Shown piece after piece: positions 54,959 to 64,000 of a stretch of DNA of 64,000 bases. Under the pieces are notes generated by a model that saw only the letters and a program-made list of their open reading frames with translations, had not been told where the DNA came from and did no database searches. Position 1 is the first letter of the stretch; each line of letters starts with the position of its first letter. Position numbers and translations under genes: made by a program. The stretch spans positions 163,589,080 through 163,653,079 of the forward strand of contig NC_081413.1 in NCBI RefSeq assembly GCF_030272615.1. Reading direction: 5' to 3'. The stretch is from Cryptomeria japonica (taxonomy: Eukaryota; Streptophyta; Pinopsida; Cupressales; Cupressaceae).

Positions 54959-56468
54959 TGTTGGCATATGTACAAGAGTATGATGACATGATGATATTCT
55001 ATGTTGTCATTGATGTGAACATGCTAAGAAGTGAACTGGTATATTGAAGTTAAGAAACTCACAAAGAGAACTGGTATGGTGGTGTAAACTGGTATATGTG
55101 CAATAAGTGAAGCGGTATGCTTGTCCAAGTAAACTGGTATGATGTTGTGAACTAGAATTGGAATGTCAGAATGAGAACCGGTACATGGAATGTGGTAGGA
55201 CTACGGGTTGGTAGTCTTAGCTTCAGAGTTTCCGGTTGAAGTGTTCCAAGCCTATGTGATTTAACCAATGACATTGTGTGATGAGTTAGCATTGTAATGG
55301 AGATCAAATCATGTTGCCACATCAGCCTCATGCACGTGAAGGATCTTGTATGAAGGAGATTGATCCTATCTACCTCAGGAATGTGTGAAGTCTTTACAAA
55401 TGGTGGAAAATGCGTGATGGGTTATCGCCTCCATGAAGCGGCGAAGAACAAACGATGGAGAATGTTTTGAGATCTGTTCAAGACCATTGTATTCAAATGC
55501 AATGTGCTCAATGGTCAGGATTGAACCGATCAATTGCTCAACCTAAGTTTTTAGGGTTTAGGGTTTATGCTGCCGACCTATCTGTGTTCTATAAGGTCGA
55601 TGTTGTGTTTCATGTTGAGGTTGTTGGCAAATGTTGTGTGTGTATCTAAGTGTAGAGATACGTGATTCTTGCCAAACCAGATAAGAGGATTAATACCTAC
55701 ATAGTGCGTGTGCAAAAAGAAGGAAATAAAGCAGATCTGCATTGGCATTGAGTGCTATTACCAGATCATTGTAATACCTATTGATCTTTAACTACTTCAA
55801 CAGTTGGAAAATCCCTTAACCAGGTAGCTTTAACCAGCTTGCTATAAATCCTTTAATAGGGTGACTCAAAGCCATTGAGTTCATAAAATCCATTAACAAG
55901 GTAACCTCTAATAGGGTTTAATCCTTAACCGGGTATTCTAGCCATCCCTTAACTGGGTGATCCCTAACAGGATCTGTTCCTAACAGATCCTGTTGTACAG
56001 TCTTTAACCGGACCAGGCTTCTAACAAAGTGGACTTCTAAAGAGTTCAAAATAGCTTGTGGGTATTGATCTCCATTGTGGTTTTTCCCAGTTGGGTTTCC
56101 ACGTGAAAAATATTTGTGTCAGATGTGATGTCTTTTTCATGTGATGCTTTGTTGTTTTTTGTCAAGCGGTGAATCATGTTGATCTAGCAAGTTATTATAT
56201 TTTTGATGATAGATTATTTGTTTATGCATAAGAACAAAGTGGAAATGAGGGAGTAGGTTGTGTGGAAAGCTAAGAAGAATGATTGGTTCATGTCTTTCAC
56301 AGTTGCACTGTGTTTAACCGATAGTAGTCTGGTTTGGACCGGTGTTAGGGATTGCCAGTAGTTTATAGTCTACAATCAAATCGGTTCAGGAAAAGTTTTT
56401 GTGCTTATACTGATTCACCCCCCCTCTCAGTACTGGTTTGGTACTCACTATTCATTATTGAGTTACCA
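54959..56468 (+). repeat. Copia D 3' LTR (1510 bp)
   Basis: Starts TGTTGGCATATG and ends GAGTTACCA beside TGTGA. Uninterrupted copy that defines the E insertion site. TTTAGGG pair at 55550-55566. Frame 55455-55649 is not a gene. Confidence 0.95.
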
Positions 56469-56473
56469 TGTGA

Positions 56474-57282
56474 CTCAGTTTAGAAGTTTGATTCTATTTA
56501 TGATGTTTCTTTATCATGTAATGTATGTATGTACTTACTTCATGCAGCGTTGAGGTTTGGTACTTACTCTTATCGGAAGATGTTTTGGGTATGATCCCAT
56601 CCATATGCGATGAGAGTAGATTCTTCATGGTGTCTTTTGATCCAATCCTATTTAGATGTGTTGGAAGAGTATTCTATAAGACGTTTTATGATTCGAATTG
56701 GAAGCTTACACTACATAAAGATATTTTGGTTGTTGTAGTGTGTGGATAGTCTAGTCTCACCATTTTCAATTGAGCTGACTCATCAAAATAATTGATGTTG
56801 ATATATATTACCACCCATGTTTCTTTTTAGAGACATGGTTCTATTTTGTATACAGTGTGTTTTTGCTAAAAAGTTTGTGGATGTAAATATTGTTAAGTGG
56901 CTTATGTACAATGAATGCAAAAGATAGTTTTGTGCACTTCAAAGGATTTACAACCTATGCATATGCCATATGCAACTCTAATAGTTCAAATTTTTTATAC
57001 TCTATTATCTGACAGTGAGCCTTTTTGTTTTTAGGTAGTGAGCCCTCTGGGTAGTGAGCCTAAATTGGTAGTGAGGCACACCTTGTATTTTGTAACTAGT
57101 TACATATTGCATCATTCCTGAGAGAATAGGTTTTTCCACGTACAAATCTGGTGTTATGTGTTTTGTGTTAATTTCATTTGTTGCATTTAAATTATGTAAT
57201 GTGATTGGTTATTTAGAAATTTTAATAAGTTCAATGGAATACTGATTCACCCTTCCCTTCTCAGTATTATGGATATTTAACA
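56474..57282 (+). repeat. Element F 5' LTR, second part
   Basis: Continues the 59-bp piece at 44043 after removing copia D. Ends TATTTAACA next to a primer site, with the block TTCACCCTTCCCTTCTCAG before it. Frame 56525-56749 is not a gene. Confidence 0.82.
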
Positions 57283-57284
57283 AT

Positions 57285-57297
57285 TGGTATCAGAGCC
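57285..57297 (+). other. Element F primer binding site
   Basis: TGGTATCAGAGCC, intact initiator-Met site two bases after the LTR. Confidence 0.92.
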
Positions 57298-57299
57298 AA

Positions 57300-57990
57300 G
57301 TCCTTTGGAAGAGTTTAACCACTTGAAGGAGATCTACAAAGTTGAACTTATGGATTTAAATGAAGTTCTTAAAAATTCTCTTGAGGATCTTGAGGCTATA
57401 GAAATTGAAAACAAAGATCTGAATGAATTTTTCAAGCTAGCTAATGAATGCATTAAGAAGCTAAGAGAGCAGATCCAGAAGTTTAAAAGAAGCATTAAGA
57501 AGTTGGTGAGGAGATTAAGCAAGAAAACACCACTATTACAAATTTGAAAGTAAAAATTGGAGACAATCAGAAGACCAAGGAACACTTGAACAAAATGATA
57601 AAATGAAAAATAAAAGAGTGTGAGAAGCTAAAGCAATAAGTAACATCTCTAAACATAGATCTAGAAAAAGAAAAGCAATAAGAGAGTAAAATTGAATTTG
57701 GTAAGTTTGATAAGGTGAAAAATACAAAGAAAGTTCTGGAAACCAAGAGGGAAGAAAATAATGAATCTAGTGAATGTTCTCAATCCCAAACAAATCAGAA
57801 AAAGTCTCACCTTTGGTAAAAGAAACATCTACCAAGGAAGAAAAAGGTAAGTCTCCAGTCAAGAAGCAAGTATGAAAACCACCTTCTTTAATGGTTCTTG
57901 TTATAAATGAAATAAAGTAGGTCATAGGGAAGTAGAATGTAGAATTAGTATGAATCAAAATTCTAACCTATTATCTGGTAGTAACATCTG
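57300..57990 (+). pseudogene. Element F ORF1, coiled coil with one recognisable zinc knuckle
   Basis: From 57305 the frame reads EEFNHLKEIYKVELMDLNEV, LEAIEIENKDLNEFFKLA and IKKLREQIQKFKRSIKKL, a long charged coiled coil like element E ORF1. After several frameshifts a knuckle remains at about 57906-57948 (CYK, a stop in place of the second Cys, then NKVGHREVEC). It is shorter and more decayed than in E. Confidence 0.65.
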
Positions 57991-58529
57991 ATGTTTGTAA
58001 GCATATGGCAAGAGAGTCTAGAAGAAACGAGATTTAAAATCCAATCAAATTGACAAAGAATATCAAATTGGAGGATGTAAAAGATAAGATGACAAAGATC
58101 TGGGGAAAGAAAGAGATACTATATATGTCAACACCTAGCTCCTGTGAAGGCACTTCATCCAAAAAATAAAGAGTCCGAGACTTTGGCCCAAGGGTAGAAA
58201 TCAAGAAGATATCATATCCTTGTCCCCTACCAAATATTGTAAGGCTATAATACCAACAGAGTAGAGTATGAAGAAGTCTGGTCATCAAATTCATAACTTA
58301 TCATAGGATCTGACAGGTTATTATGAAACTCAAAAAAGTGGAAGACAACTCATTCACATTTAATGTGAAGTGTTACATGAAATAATATAAGGAAAACAAT
58401 TCGATGAACTTCACTTCACCTCAAATTAAAGAAGCGATTAAGAGCATTCAAGGCAGTCAAGGTTATTAGAGTGCTTAGGGTTTCTCTAGTGAAATTGATT
58501 AGGGTTAACAATTTGTTGAATCAGAGATC
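57991..58529 (+). promoter_or_regulatory. ORF1-ORF2 spacer of element F with a TATA-like motif
   Basis: No protease, integrase or reverse transcriptase motif in any frame. TTTAATGTG (58359-58367) and AATATAAGG (58383-58391) precede ORF2 in the same order and almost the same distance as in element E. GAGCATTCAAGGCAG at 58442 also matches GAGCATTCAAACG in E. Confidence 0.4.
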
Positions 58530-59467
58530 ATGGATACTCCTACTGTAGTTGATGTGGCATCCAAACCTCATCCTGCATTCAAGAAGACTCCATACAAGGC
58601 AATAGAGACTGATCTAATTGGATCCTTTTTTAACATACCCATTGGAGTCATCCTACTTGAGGATGTTTGGTCCTATGTTCATGTCAAGATGGAAGAGTTC
58701 AGTCATCATGGGAAGATGTTGTAACTATGGACTAATAAAATGATTAACAAGCATGGTCAGGTAAGGCCTAAATTTGCTAACCCAACTGAGAATAAATTAG
58801 ACACACATAATGATTTTACCGACTCCTATTATGACAAAAAGTGGGTTAAGCTAGTGATGAGAAGGTTTCATGATGAATTTATTTGGTTGGATCAAAATTA
58901 CCTTATCACTAAAGATGTAATGAAATCTATCACTAATGTAAGTGATTGTAGAGAGATTCCTACTCTGAAATCTGTCAAGAACAAGATTTATACAGATTTA
59001 ACGAGTGCCACATTTGACAAGCATTATTTTATGATTGACAACATTTAGAATCCGATAGTTAAATACTTGTCAATGATGATTGGAAACAAGATCTATTTCA
59101 CAAATAGGGAAAACTCCATTTCAGCCATAATGATATATATGGTGTACCAAATGGTAGAGCTGAACAAGGATTTCAACCTCTATGACATATTACGATAATA
59201 GTTCCTAGAAATTTTTAAACAATGCAGGACAAAGAAACATTCTTTCAAGTTCAAAACCCTAGTCCTGTGTATTCTATTTTATTTCTTACAAGAGTTACCT
59301 AGTTGAGGTAGGGTTCTCTGGTCTGTTGATACCCCTCTAGCCCATCAGATCATAGATAAGTTAAAAGGGTTAATCAATGATAAGGAAAGAGAGGAAGTAT
59401 TTGCATCCTTCTTCTCCATTTTCTAGATGAACATGTAGAGTAGAGATAGGATCCTAAAGGAAGTATT
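58530..59467 (+). pseudogene. Element F ORF2, N-terminal part
   Basis: ATG 58530 (MDTPTVVDVASKPHPAFKK) opens one frame of about 312 codons with some seven stops (58722, 59046 and later). Shared motifs with E and G: GVILLEDVWSYVHVKMEEF, HGQVRPKFANPTE, RFHDEFIWLDQNYLITKDVM, MIGNKIYFTNRENSIS and FKFKTLVLCILFYFL. Element G is inserted after LKEVF, at the point where E has RLSQEIVNKY, and removes the rest from view. Confidence 0.75.
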
Positions 59468-60160
59468 TGATGGACTTACAAAGCACTAAGAGGGGGGGTA
59501 AATCAGTGACACCAAAAATAATACTACTTTAAACATTGACCAGTAGATATACTTAACAAGTTTGTTAAACACTGTGCATGCTATCCAGAATGATATTAAA
59601 GCATTCACAATAAGTAAAACATCCACCATAACATAAGTGTTTATATGCGGAAAACCCAAATGGGAAAAACCATGATGAGATGGGACTCACAAGTTAACTA
59701 ACTGCAGTAATAGGTAACTGATCAGTTAAGATCTACAAAAGTGCTCTTCTAGGAGCGAATCCTATTAAAGATCCCAAAGCTCTATTAAAATTTATACCCT
59801 ATTAAAGGTAGTACTCTGTTAGGAGTAACCTTGGTAGATGATTTCTGAATCCAAACTAATAGATCACCTGGTTAGAGGATTTGTACAATGAAGCTTGTTA
59901 GAGCTTACCCAGTTAGGGGATTTGACCATTGTAGTGATTAGAAAACAACAGGCTGTGTGATCTAGAAGTAGCATAACTTGTTTGAATAGATCCTTTTTTG
60001 CACATTCAAAACTTGATTACCATCATACTTTGCAATACTCTCAACACCTTAACACTTCTATCTTCTCATCAAATCGACATATCTGATATCTCACCATATG
60101 TCACCATATGTCACTATACAACTAAGTGTGCTTACAAAAATTGTACATATATATTTCTAC
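59468..60160 (-). repeat. Element G 3' LTR, right end approximate
   Basis: The outer end carries the AGAGGGGGGGTAAATCAGTG complement of the C-rich LTR end. Motifs CACCTGGTTAGAGGATTTG-type at 59865 and CCCAGTTAGGGGATTTG at 59908 match the repeated motif in the B and D LTRs. The inner border is unclear between 60120 and 60210. No coding. Confidence 0.6.
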
Positions 60161-60299
60161 TCCTACTCCCCCTTTACTTCATATAAAATTTTCACAACAC
60201 ACATAAAATATTTCTACTCCCCCTTTGACAACAGTGCCAAATTGAAAAGCAAAATACATATATATAGAAAAAATTGTATCAAAATGTTTTACATATATA
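60161..60299 (-). other. Element G polypurine tract region
   Basis: Minus strand has AAAGGGGGAGTAGGAGTAG (60155-60175) and TTGTCAAAGGGGGAGTAG (60212-60230). Two tracts as in the other Sirevirus-like elements. Confidence 0.65.
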
Positions 60300-63200
60300 A
60301 AAACTTGAAAATATGAATCAAGATGTATGTAGTGCAATCCTTAGAAAAATGTCACTAAATTTACTCTTCAATTGAGAAAAATCATGTTCCCATGTCTCCA
60401 ATAGGTTCTCAGTGATCTCAATTGTGGTCATAATCTAAGAACATAACTCTTCCATTGAATCAAGTGTACATGTCTCTGGAGTAGCCAAAATTGCTTCTGC
60501 ATTCTTGTAGGCTCTTTGTAATATGTCCACTTGGGGTTTGAGTATATTATTCAACTTCTTCAGGGATCAGAGTCTTTTTGCCTTTTCAAAATCATAAGTG
60601 TCTAACCATTTTTGCAAATCATCCACAAATTTGCCAAAAGCAAAAATTGAATCTTGTAATGGTACATAGGCATTACATATCTTTTGTAGTTCTTACTCTG
60701 TTTCTGTTCACCTCTAATTGATATCAGTATAAAAGAATGAAACATTATATGTAGATGCAAGAATTTTCCCTCTTGTTTCAATAGCTTTCTTAATAAATCT
60801 TTATTAATAGATAGAGAAATTCTTCATGTATCAATATCTTTCATAATCTATTCTCCACACTTCTTTCCATGGCTTTGCTCAACATAGGTCTATGCTGCTT
60901 CTTCTAGGGACTTAAGTTGATCAGATGCATCAGTAACCAACTGGCCAAGCTTGCCAATGGGAGTTGACAAGTGCTCTATAGCAGTTTTCAGTAGTAGACT
61001 TGTTAGAATATCCATGACATTTTGAATGGTTTCAGCTTCCATTCTCTATTCTTTAAGCCTCTTCTTCTGTGCCCTAGATTGTATGACAGTTGCAATCTGC
61101 ATCAATTTTGATGCAGTCATGTTATAAACATTTATAGGCCTTGTGATGCCTAATGAGTCATCATCATCTTCATCAGTCTACTGTGTGACTAATGCTTTTA
61201 CTGGTTAAACATATTTCTTTATCTTAATTGTCTCTTCCTTTTGTTCCTTCATCTTTCCTAGTTCAGAGATTTGTGCAACAACTTGTTCAGTGGATTTTTC
61301 TTGGGTTGTGTGTAAAACCGGTTGGGGTTTTAGTGGTTGTTCTTTTATGAGTGGAGGTGGAATATCCACTCTTAGTTGAGTTGTCGGTATGTCAGCTATA
61401 TAAACCCATGAATCTGTAATTGTTGGTGGTTGCATATCTGGTGCAATAATGTTTCTAGATAGATTGATTGCATCCTAAATATCATCAACAAATATGACTG
61501 GTTGGGAAATAGTGGCATCCTTCTTCTTGATAGGATAGACAAGATCAGCTTGCACTATTTCTTCCTCATTCATTTTCGGTAGATCAACAGTATCTTGCTC
61601 ATCCTTAGAATACTGTATAAGCTTTTGCATTTGTTGAATGTTGTGAGCTATCTGATGAGTTTCAATTTCAACAGGTTCCACCTTTCCACTAAGTAACTTC
61701 AGTCTTCTTGACTTGAAAGAAAATTAAACTTTTAATTTATCAAGCAATACAATTAACTCTTCTTTTGACAAATAAAAAAAATATTGCACAAATACATCAT
61801 CAATAAATTCTTTTTTCGACTTCACATCTTCCTCCCATTTATTCAAAAGAATAGTATATAAAGAACCAAAAATATCTTTCTTAAGATCATGAGGTAATCG
61901 ATTGTAATGACACAAAGAACTGATTACCTGTTGAACAATTTGTTCCTTCTGATCTTCATTAAATGAATCAAAATGTTCTTTGACATTATCAAATCTATTT
62001 CTTCCCAATGTCTTTACCATTCTCTCAAAATTAGTCTCAGGCTTGTAAGATAAGATATTAATAGACACATTTGCCTTTGGCACTTCTTTCACTGGTTTGG
62101 CTATTTTACCAGTTGCTTTCATTTTCTTGGGTTCCTCCTCAGTATCAGCTGCTTCAGATTTTGCTTGGAGAATGAATTTACAACCTCTTTTCTTTGTTAT
62201 AGTCTACTTCTTTGTGTATACTTTAGGTGTTGGTTCCTTTTTAGTTTGGAAACTTCATGTCACTCTAGTACTTTTTGTTACCGGAGGCGCTTGCTCAACC
62301 TTCTTCCTCTTACCTTTACCACTACTGGTTTCAACTTTTGTAGTTTTCTCTACAACAGTATCCAATCTTATCTTATTTTTGTCCACTGGGGATGCCAACA
62401 CGTTATTAGCATAACCAATCAATAAGTCATAATTGACTTCATAGCTCATGTCTTCCATTTCATCTTCTCTCGGCTCAATAGATTCCATCAGACAAAAAAT
62501 TGTGGTGACTGTGAAAATGATGGTCTTAGAAAAGTGTTTCACCACATCCTTAGGTATCCTTATCCTCATACTCATTTTCCTTTGAAATTCATTAAAATAT
62601 TTATTTATTGCAGCAAAGAAGGTGTTCTTCATAGCCTTGATGTTGTTCTTGATCTGGGAAGTTACAGGTGGATCTTTAGACCATTCAAGATCACCAATTC
62701 CCAGTAGGAAATTTTGGAAATAAAAGAATAAAAAAATCAACAACTGACCAAATTTAAACTTTTTACTACTATCCTTCTTGATAGACTGAAGATTCAACGT
62801 TAATTGGCTCTTTATAGCCTCGCAAAGGTCATAATTTTCATTTTAAGCTATCATTTTATAAGTAGTATGTACCGTTGCAAATGATACACTATTCATTCTA
62901 TTGGAATAGAATATTTGGTAGCCTATAACCATAGTAGACAGTTTAACCACTGGGTCCTTAATGTTATTGACAAAAAAAGCATGCACATTAGAGGTTGATG
63001 TGATTAAAGTGTTTACTCTCTCTTTTGAAATTTACCTCAGCTTAGGGACTTTGTCGGTTGAGCAAAAACCAGTCACTTCTTGAATAGCCTCCTTGGTTAT
63101 AGTGTGTGTCCTTTCAAAATACATATTTCCCCATGAACATGAATTAGAATGATTCATATATGTTACTCTTCAAAATCTTCAAGAAAATAAGTTGCATTAT

Positions 63201-63462
63201 GAAAACTTTTCTCATAAACCCTAATATACTCGGGTTGAATATTTCCGTTCTCATCGCAAAGGGATTTCAATTGAGAATAAATTGACAATGATCCTAAATC
63301 TTAAATTTTACAATCAATGTAGGTAAACCAATCTCCTTTTACAATGACTTCATCAGAAACTTGAGATAAAGCATTATAAGACACAATTGGTTTTGACTCT
63401 ATAACCTCCATCTGTTCTGATGTGATCATCAATCTCTCTACTTTCTTAGATGATGAAGCCAT
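60300..63462 (-). pseudogene. Element G ORF2, near full-length, about 1050 codons
   Basis: Minus-strand ATG at 63462 gives MASSSKKVERLMITSEQMEV, the same start as element E. After a frameshift before 62797 one frame can be followed from 62797 to about 60790 (open pieces 62797-62255, 62122-61724, 61681-61475 and 61435-61205). Shared motifs: NGNIQPEYIRVYE, THTITKEAIQEVTGF, VIGYQIFYSNRMNSVSF, FKFGQLLIFLFFYF, KMSMRIRIPKDVVKHF and the second domain TLGRNRFDNVKEHFDSFNED. Its C-terminal region (NVMDILTSLLLKTAIEHL to FGKFVDDLQKWLDTYDFEK), missing in E, is helical. Function unknown. Confidence 0.72.
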
Positions 63463-64000
63463 TATAGATAAACTAGATTTGAAGAAGAATTTACAAAGAA
63501 ATACCTGAAGTCACATGCGTCACCTTGGTTACCGATTGATTTCTTAAGTGCACACTAGTTCAGCCTTCAATATCCTTCGAATTAGCTTTTATCGCACAAA
63601 TCACGATACAATTCTGACTAAAATTAACGGGCAATCATTTCTTTGCTCTGCAAGTACTCAAGAATTCTCTCTCGAATGCATTTAGGGTAAAAATAACAAA
63701 GTAAAACTCACTTTTATCCTTTTTACCTACTGCATTAAATGCTTGACCACTAGAGTTACAAACCCTAATACATCGCTTAACGTTGCATATAATATTGACA
63801 AATGTTAAACCGGTTGATGAACTTTTGAAAAATCAATTGACAAAAGATAACAATATTTCACACATAACAACTCAAAATTCAAACTCTTACCACTCTTCTT
63901 TGAAGGGGTCCAGAAGTAGATTTACCATTATGCTCCCCTTAGCCCTGTTGAAAGGCCCAGTTCACCAGTGTAGGATCCTCCACACTGGGTGAAGGATTAG
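63463..64000 (-). promoter_or_regulatory. ORF1-ORF2 spacer of element G
   Basis: Minus strand has TTTAATGC (63742-63735) and GGATAAAAGTG (63719-63709), followed by GCATTCGAGAGAG, the counterparts of ATTAAATG, TATAAAAT and GCATTCAAACG in element E. No ORF I can support. ORF1 probably begins beyond the window edge. Confidence 0.4.

Larger units (their letters stand above)
44102..56468 (+). mobile_element. Copia D, complete Sirevirus-like element
   Basis: LTRs of about 1515 and 1510 bp, primer site, one long gag-pol frame, clustered polypurine tracts and a perfect TGTGA duplication (44097-44101 and 56469-56473). Its 5' LTR contains element E. First 91 aligned LTR bases differ at 5 sites, fewer than in B or I, so it is the youngest complete element here. 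It is inserted into the 5' LTR of element F. Confidence 0.95.
59468..64000 (-). mobile_element. Element G, third member of the E/F family, minus strand
   Basis: Read on the minus strand from the right: spacer, ORF2 (63462 to about 60300), polypurine tracts and an LTR. The left end interrupts F ORF2 near 59468. ORF1 and the 5' LTR should lie right of the window. No pol sequence lies between ORF2 and the LTR. Confidence 0.75.

Noticed and set aside
62097-62425. Overlapping plus-strand ORFs of 105 and 86 codons with hydrophobic stretches
   Set aside because: Both are antisense of element G ORF2, whose minus-strand reading has homologues in E and F.

Overview
The window looks like intergenic DNA from a large-genome plant, most likely a gymnosperm. 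It is AT-rich and has no convincing host gene, rRNA or tRNA gene. Nearly every base can be assigned to retroelements nested inside one another, most broken by stop codons and frameshifts. The plant call rests on initiator-Met-type primer binding sites (TGGTATCAGAGC), Sirevirus-type Ty1/copia elements with clustered polypurine tracts, a Ty3/gypsy chromovirus and a plant-type LINE with an RNase H domain. The gymnosperm call is inference from the age and depth of nesting.

Layout, using my own labels. Positions 1-295 are the 3' end of a Sirevirus-like copia element, followed by its LTR (296-1548), a primer binding site and a gag stub fused to the integrase of copia A. Copia A (about 1719-16833) is broken by solo LTR S (1985-3227) and by copia B on the minus strand (4233-14403). 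One LTR of B is split by LINE L (5337-7914), which carries an intact 471-codon ORF of unknown function. All of this sits in the gag of copia C (16834-25080). Copia C is also split by element U (19809-24578), an unclassified insertion with a degenerate gene of about 950 codons. Copia C in turn interrupts gypsy H (about 25085-37160), which is further split by solo LTR K (26693-28309) and by complete chromovirus I (28781-36437).

A 2.24-kb tandem duplication (37885-42370), a noncoding stretch and a minus-strand gypsy gag M (43301-44030) follow. The right third is element F (44043 to beyond 59467). Its 5' LTR holds complete copia D (44102-56468), whose own 5' LTR holds element E (45009-49940). Minus-strand element G (59468 to past the window end) interrupts F.

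The most interesting result concerns E, F and G. They look like three diverged members of one family of LTR elements. E and F have an LTR and an initiator-Met primer binding site. Their ORF1 encodes a coiled coil with retroviral-type zinc knuckles. In place of protease, integrase and reverse transcriptase they have a long ORF2 (roughly 870-1050 codons) that I do not recognise. ORF2 is preceded in all three by a similar spacer with a TATA-like motif. G shows the ORF2 part and an LTR before the window ends. Several ORF2 motifs are conserved across all three copies, which suggests past selection on the protein. Such elements would depend on enzymes from autonomous relatives such as B and D. LINE L and element U also carry unrecognised proteins of similar build (globular N-terminal part, charged middle, coiled-coil C-terminal part).
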